From assembly GCA_948562205.1 (NCBI GenBank), contig CAOYAN010000044.1, forward strand, positions 1 to 5,475: a DNA stretch of 5,475 bases. Reading direction: 5' to 3'. The position numbers and the translations under genes were made by a program. Positions within the stretch are counted from its first letter, which is position 1, and each line of letters opens with the position of its first letter. A model generated the notes under the pieces. It did not search any database and had not been told where the DNA came from. It worked only from the letters and a program-made list of their open reading frames with translations. Positions 1-5,179 of this stretch are shown here, in pieces. The DNA is from an uncultured Clostridia bacterium. Its GTDB lineage: Bacteria; Bacillota; Clostridia; TANB77; CAG-465.

Positions 1-1
1 A

Positions 2-1426
2 ACAGAACATGAATTTAGACTTACATCTAATGGACAAATAATATCAAAAACAGTAGTAAATAAACTTGTTAAAGGATTGCTAAATATAATAAAACTAGAT
101 GAAAATAAAACACCAATAGCAGGAGTAAAATTTGAAATCTTAGATGCAAATAAAAAAGTAATAGATACTATAACAACAGATGCAAATGGTAGAGCAACAT
201 CAAAAGAACTTGTAAATGGAACATATTATTACAAAGAAGTAGAAGCACCAGAACATGTGATTATGGATACTACAGAATATGCATTTAGAATAGCAGATAA
301 TACACCAACAATTACTAAAACAATTGTAAATAAACTTGTTAGAGGAAAAATAGAAATAACTAAAGTAGATGATGAAAATAAGCCAATAGCAGGAGTAAAA
401 TTTGATATTTTAGATTCAAACAAAAATAAAGTAGGTACAATAACAACTGATAAAGAGGGAAAAGGATCACTAGAAAATTTACTTATAGGTAAATATTACT
501 ATAAAGAAATAAGTGCACCATCAAATGTGATTATTGATACTGAAGAACATGAATTTAGTATTACTACTAAAAATTTAGTTATAACTAAAGTAGTAGTAAA
601 TAAGCTTATAAAAGGACATTTAGAGATCTTAAAAATAGATGAAAATGAAACACCAATTGAAGGAGTTGTATTTGATATCTTAGATGCAAACAAAAATGTA
701 GTAGATACAGTGACAACTGATAAAAATGGAAGAGCAACATCAAAAGATTTAGCACTTGGAACATATTACTACAAAGAAGTTAAAGCACCAGATAAATATA
801 TGATGGATACTAAAGAATACAAATTTGTTTTAAATGCAACAAGTAATGTGATCAAAAAGACTGTACTTAATAAATTAGTAAAAGGTTCTTTAAAAATCAT
901 AAAAGTAGATGAAAATGATGAACCATTAGAGGGCGTTAAATTTGACATCTTGGATGCAAACAAAAAGAAAGTAGATACAATTACAACAGATGAAAATGGT
1001 ATTGCAGTATCAAAAGAACTTAAAGTAGGAACATACTATTATAAAGAAGTTAGTGCACCATCAAAAGTTGTAATGGATGAAGAAGAACATCAATTTGAAC
1101 TAAAAGAAAATGATGAATTAGTAGTAATAAGAGTTGTAAATAAATTTGCAACTGGTAAATTACAAATATTAAAACTAGATAAAGATAAGAGAACACCAAT
1201 AGAGGGAGTAAAATTCCAAATCTTAAATGAAAATAAAGAAGTAATCGAAGAGATTATAACAAATAAAGATGGAATAGCATTATCTAGTGACTTAAAAGTT
1301 GGTAAATACTACTATAGAGAAATAGAAGCACCAAATGGCTATATAATAGATGAGAAAGAATATAAATTTAGCATAGCTAAAAATAATCAAATCATCGAAA
1401 AAGTAGTATACAATGAAAAAGAAAAA
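2..1426 (+). repeat. Tandem 270-bp coding repeats (Cna_B/SpaA domains)
   Basis: The complete units lie at 77-346, 347-616, 617-886, 887-1156 and 1157-1426, preceded by the last 75 bases of another unit at 2-76. The period is exactly 90 codons throughout. The fifth unit has a one-residue shift caused by an extra residue in its KDKR segment, compensated before the end. In repeat numbering the predicted isopeptide residues are Lys6, Glu54 and Asn85 (Lys6, Glu55 and Asn86 in unit 5). All are present in all five complete units. The repeats differ at many silent and coding positions, so the array is not a recent duplication. Confidence 0.93.
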
Positions 1427-1543
1427 TTACCTGTAACAGGTGGCTTCTTAAGTACAGATATAATTATAGTAATTGCAGTAACACTAATAAGTGTATTAGC
1501 ATATATAATATATAATGTACTTTCAGTAAAGAAACAAAAATAA
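2..1543 (+). CDS. Cna_B/SpaA-repeat LPXTG cell-wall surface protein, 5' end missing
   Basis: The frame is open from the first bases of the window, so this is the C-terminal 513 residues of a longer protein. The TTG at 77 lies inside a repeat and is not a real start. Seen: the last 25 residues of one repeat, then five complete repeats of exactly 90 residues, then LPVTG, a hydrophobic stretch and the tail KKQK. Each repeat has the pattern K-[LVI]-D near its start, P-[IL]-x-G-V-x-F, a glycine-bearing turn, YYY-[KR]-E-[VI]-x-AP, and a final V-x-N or VYN. In known Cna_B/SpaA domains the Lys, Glu and Asn at these positions form an intramolecular Lys-Asn isopeptide bond, which makes a stiff, protease-resistant rod. 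Inference: a sortase-anchored stalk carrying an adhesin head encoded upstream of the window. A pilin is possible, but no pilin Lys motif is visible in this part. The gene ends at its own terminator. Confidence 0.93.
   Translation, partial: TEHEFRLTSNGQIISKTVVNKLVKGLLNIIKLDENKTPIAGVKFEILDANKKVIDTITTDANGRATSKELVNGTYYYKEVEAPEHVIMDTTEYAFRIADNTPTITKTIVNKLVRGKIEITKVDDENKPIAGVKFDILDSNKNKVGTITTDKEGKGSLENLLIGKYYYKEISAPSNVIIDTEEHEFSITTKNLVITKVVVNKLIKGHLEILKIDENETPIEGVVFDILDANKNVVDTVTTDKNGRATSKDLALGTYYYKEVKAPDKYMMDTKEYKFVLNATSNVIKKTVLNKLVKGSLKIIKVDENDEPLEGVKFDILDANKKKVDTITTDENGIAVSKELKVGTYYYKEVSAPSKVVMDEEEHQFELKENDELVVIRVVNKFATGKLQILKLDKDKRTPIEGVKFQILNENKEVIEEIITNKDGIALSSDLKVGKYYYREIEAPNGYIIDEKEYKFSIAKNNQIIEKVVYNEKEKLPVTGGFLSTDIIIVIAVTLISVLAYIIYNVLSVKKQK
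1427..1540 (+). other. LPVTG cell-wall sorting signal
   Basis: The last 38 residues of the first protein are LPVTGG, then a hydrophobic segment rich in Ile, Val and Leu, then KKQK. This is the standard three-part signal for a class A-like sortase. Cleavage would be expected between Thr and Gly, with transfer to peptidoglycan precursor. It lies directly after the last Cna_B repeat, with no wall-spanning linker. Confidence 0.92.
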
Positions 1544-1549
1544 TATAAG

Positions 1550-1577
1550 AAGAGTTCCAATTAAAGGAACTCTTTTT
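1550..1577 (+). terminator. Rho-independent terminator after the Cna_B protein gene
   Basis: The arm AAGAGTTCC (1550-1558) pairs perfectly with GGAACTCTT (1566-1574) across a 7-base loop, and a T-run continues to 1577. It starts 6 bases after the TAA of the upstream gene. Confidence 0.88.
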
Positions 1578-1594
1578 ATATTTGCAAAATTCAC

Positions 1595-1623
1595 TTGAAA
1601 AAATAAATAAAAAATGATAGTAT
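1595..1623 (+). promoter_or_regulatory. Candidate sigma-A promoter of the small ORF
   Basis: TTGAAA (1595-1600) is followed, after 17 bases, by TAGTAT (1618-1623). A TG two bases before the -10 (1615-1616) gives an extended -10. TATAAA at 1621 and TAAAAT at 1623 are alternative -10 hexamers, but their spacing is less good. In such AT-rich DNA, chance matches are common. Confidence 0.5.
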
Positions 1624-1660
1624 AAAATTATACAAAATAAAAAAGGAAGGAAAAAGGATT

Positions 1661-1774
1661 ATGGAAACTAAAAAACACATAAGCATGATTGAACTACACA
1701 CACAACTAAGTCTTAAAAACACAAATAAAAATGAAATACCAAGGGATTTTTATACCTTGAAATATATAGACTGA
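1661..1774 (+). CDS. Small ORF, 37 residues, unknown function
   Basis: ATG at 1661 is preceded by purine-rich AAGGAAGG (1643-1650), 10 bases upstream, and by a second weaker AAAAAGGA. The frame runs to TGA at 1772-1774. The peptide begins METKKHISMIELHTQ and ends in YTLKYID. It is polar, with no signal peptide, no membrane segment and no cysteine. I do not recognise a family. In its favour as a gene, it sits between a candidate promoter and a terminator-like hairpin that overlaps its stop codon, and the Shine-Dalgarno match is good. Against it: it is short, and codons such as CAC, ACC and AGG are less typical of the neighbours. It could instead be a leader peptide, a decayed gene fragment, or a chance ORF inside a small RNA. 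Confidence 0.42.
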   Translation: METKKHISMIELHTQLSLKNTNKNEIPRDFYTLKYID

Positions 1775-1800
1775 TACTAAAGATAGTACCAGTTATTTTT
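1769..1800 (+). terminator. Terminator-like hairpin closing the small ORF unit
   Basis: CTGATACTA (1771-1779) pairs with TAGTACCAG (1784-1792) with one A-C mismatch and a 4-base loop. Two further pairs (A-T and G-T) at the base extend the stem to 1769-1794. A run of five T follows at 1796-1800. The stem overlaps the TGA stop of the 37-codon ORF, so translation to the end could affect folding. A weaker stem, CAAGG (1740-1744) with CCTTG (1755-1759), lies just upstream. Confidence 0.6.
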
Positions 1801-1811
1801 GTGTGTAAAAT

Positions 1812-1848
1812 TGTACAATAGGTCATAATATTATGTACAATAAGTCAT
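1812..1848 (+). promoter_or_regulatory. Paired 15-bp direct repeats, 22-bp period, candidate operator
   Basis: TGTACAATAGGTCAT (1812-1826) and TGTACAATAAGTCAT (1834-1848) differ at one base and start exactly 22 bp apart, about two helical turns. The first is embedded in the perfect 10-bp palindrome ATTGTACAAT (1810-1819). The second site ends on the first base of the candidate -35 of the MucBP protein gene. That position suits an activator or repressor bound as a dimer on one face of the DNA. No regulator can be named from the sequence. Confidence 0.5.
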
Positions 1849-1876
1849 TCAAAAATGTATTAAAATAGTATATTAT
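1848..1876 (+). promoter_or_regulatory. Candidate promoter of the MucBP protein gene
   Basis: TTCAAA (1848-1853), a 17-base spacer, then TATTAT (1871-1876). The -35 is weak (4 of 6 to TTGACA) and the -10 is good (5 of 6). A weak -35 beside a repeated site would fit an activated promoter. The leader to the ATG at 1924 would be about 40 bases. Confidence 0.5.
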
Positions 1877-1923
1877 ATAAAAATAGGAAAAGAATAAATA
1901 TAAAAAAGATATGAGGTGTATGT

Positions 1924-4900
1924 ATGGAAAAATCTAAAAAAGTAGAGCATAAAAGCCAAAAATTAATAATCATAGGAACATGTATTTTATTAATAGTTGT
2001 AGGAATATGTATTTTATTAACAATAAAAAAAGATAAAAAAGAAGAGGTAAGATCTAATTTAGAAAATATTGTTGGGGGAGAAACTTTATTTGAAGATATA
2101 GGGCATTATGGTGTTGCAGTCGCTGGAAATAATAATGCAGATAGAGGAACAGCAATCGGTACAAATGTAAAATTAATAAAGAGCTATCCAGAAAATTGGG
2201 ATGAAATTAAAAAGAATATACCAGCTGATATTTTATCGAGAGTAAATAATATGTCAGGAAGTAGACTTGATTTTACTGGAACAATAAAAGATGCTTGGTT
2301 AATATCATATGAAGGAGGAAAAATATATAGTGATAGAGTTGATGTTTTAGTTATAAATCCCAATGGCACATATAATATTATAAATAAAGAAAATCTAGAA
2401 ATAACACCTATAAATATAACTGAAAGTGGATGGTATTATATATCTTTTTTAAGTGCACCTATTAGTTACTCACAACATGCTTGGTCAATATCTATTATAT
2501 ATGAAAATAAAAGTTTACCTATAAAATATGTAAAAGTTATACCAGGTTCATATAGTATAAGAGGAACAGAAAATCCAAATTTTGTTGAAGTATATTTTAA
2601 TAATAAATTAAAATTAAATAATAAATTTGAGTTATTTGGTATTTTCATAGCTGGTGGAATTTCGGGATGGCCAAAAGCAGGAGAAACAGAAGATAAAGTA
2701 GAAGCAATACTTTCTAATGGAACATATAAACAGTTATATCAAGATATATATAATGGAAAAACGATATTTCAGGGGAGAACAAATACAGACTTTGTAAACG
2801 GAACATTTAATACAATAAGAAGTCATAATATAAAGGGTGGAGAATTAGATATATTTTATGAGGAGTTAGGAAAAGATTACTTTAATGATAAAGATATAGT
2901 TGGATATAAAGTAACTAAAGTTGGAAAAAATGGAATAACATTACAACTTATAGGATTATCTCAAGAGATATTTTATCCAGAATTTACATTTAATAATGAA
3001 AGTAGTACTAATAATATAGTAGAAAATGAAAATATCCATATAAAAACAAATATAATAAATAATGCAAAAGAAGAAGATAGTATAGGATATGATACAAAAA
3101 TAGTATGTAAATTAGATGAAGTATTAGCAGAAGTGACAAATATAGTAGTAAAAATAGATAATAGTGTAGTAAATGTAGAAAGTGTGTATAACTCTGATAC
3201 AAATGAAATAACAATAAATGGAATAGATGAAATATTACCAGGTCAAGTTGTAACGATAGAATATGATACAAAAGTAAATAGTAATATACAAAATAAATGG
3301 GAAGTAGGAAGTAATATAGAAATACCAATATTATTAAATGTAAAAAGCTATCCAATAGATATAAATGAATTAGAAGAAGCAGAACAAGAAAAATATAGAG
3401 AATTATATATTGAAGAAAAGAGTACCGTAAATGTAACAGGGGTATATAAAGAAGTATCTGGTGGAATAGAGATAAAATATATAGATGAGGTAACAAATAA
3501 AGAAATAGGAGAGAAAGAAGAAAAAATTGGCTTACAAGGAGACGAATATACAACAGAGAAAAAAGAAATAGAGGGATATGAATTAGTAGAAATACCAGAA
3601 AATGCAACAGGAACAATGCAAGAAGAAAAGATAACAGTAATATATAAATATAGAAAATTATCAAAAGTAATAGTAAAATATATGGATCTAAATAGTGGAA
3701 ATGAAATAGAAAAAGAAGAGAAAGAATATAAAGAAGGAGATAACTATACAGTAGAAGCAAAAGAAATAAGTGGGTATAAATTAGTAGAAATGCCAGAAAA
3801 TGCAAATGGAGTAGTAGGAAGAGAAAATATAGAAGTAGAATATGGATATAAAAAGATATCAGGAGGAGTAGAGGTAAAATATATAGATGAAGTAACAAAT
3901 GAAGAAATAGGAGAAAAAGAGAAAATAGAGGGATTAGAAAAAGATAGATATGAAACAGAAGAAAAAGAAATAGAAGGATATGAAATAGCAGTAATACCAA
4001 CAAATAAAGTAGGAGAAATGACAGTAGAAAAAATAACAGTAACATATAGATATAGGAAGCTATCAAAGGTAATTGTAAAATACGTAGATATAAATAGTGG
4101 AAATGAAATAGAAAAAGAAGAGGCAGAGTATAAAGAAGGGGAAAATTATATAACAGAAAGTAAGAAAATAAAAGGATATAAATTAGTAGAAATACCAAGT
4201 AATATAAATGGAATAGTAGGAAGAAAAGATATAGAAGTAATATATGGATATAGAAAGATATCAGGAGGAGTAATAGTAAAACATATAGATAAAGAAAGTG
4301 GAGAAAAAATAAAAGAGGAAAAAATATCTGGATTAGTAGGAGAAAAATATAGTACAAATAAACTAGAATTAGAAAAATATAATTATGTAGAAGTAATAGG
4401 AAATGAAGAGGGAGAACTAAGTGGAAAAGTTATAGAAGTTGTATATTATTATGAGAAAAAACAAGCAATAGTAGAAGTGATATATGAAGATAAAAATGGA
4501 AAAGAGATATATAAAGAGATACTTGAAGGAAAAGTAGGAGAAGAGTATAAGGTAGAGATAAAAGATATAGAAAATTATAAAGTAATAGAAATACCAGAGA
4601 GCATAGAAGGAATATATGGAGTAGATGAGATAGTAGTAAAAGTAAAAGTTGAAAGAGAAAGATCAAAGGTAATAATAAATATAGTAGATGAGAATGGTAA
4701 TATAATCGAAACAATAGAAAAAGAAGGATATGTAGGAGAAAGTGAAGAGATAAATTTACCAGAAATAGATGGATATTATACAGATGAAAAAAGTATTGTA
4801 ATAGAGTATGGAAAAGAAAATAATATAAGTATTACATACAAAAAGATGTTATTTAATATACCAAATACAAGTGATATAGACATATATATGTATATATTTA

Positions 4901-4965
4901 TAATTGTTATTAGTGCAATAACTAGTTTTGTTATGTATTCAAAGATTTTAGCTAAAAATAAATAA
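1924..4965 (+). CDS. MucBP-repeat surface protein with unusual head and IPNTS C-terminus
   Basis: The 1013-residue frame starts at ATG 1924, 7 bases after the Shine-Dalgarno GAGG (1913-1916); nearby ATGs at 1911 and 1920 are out of frame. Order: Lys-rich start and one membrane segment (about 14-34); an unrecognised, aromatic-rich, probably beta-sandwich head (about 55-355), with Trp-containing strands around 168-198 and a GGISGWP turn near 244-250; a DUF11-like segment (about 365-475) with LPGQVVTIEY; a short charged linker; seven MucBP-like repeats (512-975) with the V-x-YID...G..Y......I.GY pattern; IPNTS (979-983), a membrane segment and the tail SKILAKNK. Known: MucBP domains occur in surface proteins of Listeria and lactobacilli and are linked to mucin binding. 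Inference: an adhesin that may bind mucus or another glycoprotein. The repeats could equally be only a stalk for the head. Own promoter and terminator. Confidence 0.9.
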   Translation: MEKSKKVEHKSQKLIIIGTCILLIVVGICILLTIKKDKKEEVRSNLENIVGGETLFEDIGHYGVAVAGNNNADRGTAIGTNVKLIKSYPENWDEIKKNIPADILSRVNNMSGSRLDFTGTIKDAWLISYEGGKIYSDRVDVLVINPNGTYNIINKENLEITPINITESGWYYISFLSAPISYSQHAWSISIIYENKSLPIKYVKVIPGSYSIRGTENPNFVEVYFNNKLKLNNKFELFGIFIAGGISGWPKAGETEDKVEAILSNGTYKQLYQDIYNGKTIFQGRTNTDFVNGTFNTIRSHNIKGGELDIFYEELGKDYFNDKDIVGYKVTKVGKNGITLQLIGLSQEIFYPEFTFNNESSTNNIVENENIHIKTNIINNAKEEDSIGYDTKIVCKLDEVLAEVTNIVVKIDNSVVNVESVYNSDTNEITINGIDEILPGQVVTIEYDTKVNSNIQNKWEVGSNIEIPILLNVKSYPIDINELEEAEQEKYRELYIEEKSTVNVTGVYKEVSGGIEIKYIDEVTNKEIGEKEEKIGLQGDEYTTEKKEIEGYELVEIPENATGTMQEEKITVIYKYRKLSKVIVKYMDLNSGNEIEKEEKEYKEGDNYTVEAKEISGYKLVEMPENANGVVGRENIEVEYGYKKISGGVEVKYIDEVTNEEIGEKEKIEGLEKDRYETEEKEIEGYEIAVIPTNKVGEMTVEKITVTYRYRKLSKVIVKYVDINSGNEIEKEEAEYKEGENYITESKKIKGYKLVEIPSNINGIVGRKDIEVIYGYRKISGGVIVKHIDKESGEKIKEEKISGLVGEKYSTNKLELEKYNYVEVIGNEEGELSGKVIEVVYYYEKKQAIVEVIYEDKNGKEIYKEILEGKVGEEYKVEIKDIENYKVIEIPESIEGIYGVDEIVVKVKVERERSKVIINIVDENGNIIETIEKEGYVGESEEINLPEIDGYYTDEKSIVIEYGKENNISITYKKMLFNIPNTSDIDIYMYIFIIVISAITSFVMYSKILAKNK
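3457..4848 (+). repeat. Seven MucBP-like coding repeats in alternating A/B order
   Basis: Units begin at 3457 (A), 3661 (B), 3859 (A), 4063 (B), 4261 (A-like), 4462 and 4663. The A units open with SGG-[IV] and, in the first two, carry YIDEVTN. The B units open with SKVIVKY and carry NSGNEIEKEE. A units are 68 residues and B units 66, so the A+B super-repeat is 134 residues (402 bp), and the third A-like unit starts exactly two super-repeats after the first. The last two or three units are more diverged and shorter. The pattern implies duplication of an A+B pair. Confidence 0.88.
4858..4962 (+). other. Non-canonical sorting-like signal, IPNTS plus membrane segment
   Basis: The C-terminus reads NIPNTSD, then a hydrophobic segment (about residues 987-1006) and a tail with three lysines. 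The layout is that of a sortase substrate, but Ile replaces Leu and Ser replaces the Gly of LPXTG. Either a sortase with different specificity reads it, or the protein simply stays in the membrane through this helix. Confidence 0.55.
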
Positions 4966-4973
4966 TAATATAA

Positions 4974-5018
4974 AGAGGAAAGAAAAGTATTTTATTATAC
5001 TGATGCTTTTCTCTTTTT
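4974..5018 (+). terminator. Rho-independent terminator after the MucBP protein gene
   Basis: AGAAAAGTAT (4981-4990) pairs with ATGCTTTTCT (5003-5012), with one G-T pair and a 12-base loop. The stem can extend imperfectly into the purine-rich AAGAGGAA upstream. It ends in TTTTT at 5014-5018. A smaller competing hairpin, AGTAT with ATACT, exists inside it. Confidence 0.78.
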
Positions 5019-5057
5019 CGACATAATTTGTTTAAAATCCATGTTAGAATTAGTACT

Positions 5058-5117
5058 TGTAATGCGAATGTAACATAAATGTAATTAATATGCAATAAAA
5101 CGTTGAAATTTATGTAA
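5058..5117 (+). promoter_or_regulatory. Helically phased TGTAA boxes, candidate response-regulator sites
   Basis: TGTAA occurs at 5058, 5069 and 5080, a variant TGCAA at 5091, and TGTAA again at 5113. All starts fall on the same 11-bp register; only the slot at 5102 lacks a clear match. Four of the five are preceded by A. Direct repeats with 11-bp spacing are the usual layout for dimers of OmpR/PhoB-family response regulators. The box at 5113 lies between the -35 and -10 of the downstream promoter, while the others lie just upstream of it. The regulator is not identifiable here. Confidence 0.45.
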
Positions 5118-5131
5118 TTTTGTGGTAAAAT
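5103..5131 (+). promoter_or_regulatory. Sigma-A promoter with extended -10 of the third surface-protein gene
   Basis: TTGAAA (5103-5108), a 17-base spacer, then TAAAAT (5126-5131), with TG at 5123-5124 forming an extended -10. Expected transcription start is near 5138, giving a leader of about 40 bases before the ATG at 5180. Confidence 0.75.
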
Positions 5132-5165
5132 ATATATTATAGTATTGCGAAATAAATAAGTATAT

Positions 5166-5173
5166 AGGGAGGT
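5166..5173 (+). promoter_or_regulatory. Strong ribosome binding site for the third gene
   Basis: AGGGAGGT sits 6 bases before ATG 5180. It is the best Shine-Dalgarno match in the window and fixes the start of a gene whose stop lies outside the window. Confidence 0.88.
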
Positions 5174-5179
5174 ATACAA

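Larger units (their letters stand above)
1544..1923. other. Intergenic region of 380 bases
   Basis: In order it holds a terminator, a candidate promoter, a 37-codon ORF with a hairpin at its stop, a pair of 15-bp direct repeats, a candidate promoter, and the leader of the MucBP protein gene. I see no tRNA, no known riboswitch and no complete insertion sequence. Confidence 0.7.

Noticed and set aside
77..79. TTG at 77 as the start of the first gene
   Set aside because: The frame is open to the window start, the upstream 25 codons match the end of a repeat, and the TTG falls at a repeat boundary with no Shine-Dalgarno sequence.
229..963. Three antisense 64-codon frames spaced 270 bp apart
   Set aside because: They are shadows of the 270-bp Cna_B repeats on the opposite strand; their regular spacing only reflects the repeat period.
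1812..1848. CRISPR-like repeat-spacer pattern
   Set aside because: There are only two units of 15 bp with a 7-bp gap, far too short for repeats and spacers.
1800..1850. Insertion-sequence end (multiple short repeats, as in IS21-type termini)
   Set aside because: The repeated TGTACAATA units could recall such ends, but there is no transposase, no matching inverted end and no target duplication in the window. A promoter-site reading explains the position better.
1911..1922. ATGs at 1911 and 1920 as alternative starts of the MucBP gene
   Set aside because: Both are out of frame with the long coding region; ATG 1924 is in frame with well-spaced GAGG.
3008..4357. Antisense open frame of 449 codons
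   Set aside because: It lies wholly opposite the MucBP repeats. Its translation is almost only Leu, Phe, Tyr, Ile and His, as expected from the reverse complement of purine-rich GAA, AAA, ATA and GTA codons. There is no convincing start signal.
4430..4714. Antisense 94-codon Leu-rich frame
   Set aside because: It is a further product of the purine bias of the MucBP repeats on the + strand.
4952..5179. Antisense 75-codon frame
   Set aside because: It covers the terminator and promoter region between two genes, has no ribosome binding site I can support, and its composition is that of random AT-rich DNA.
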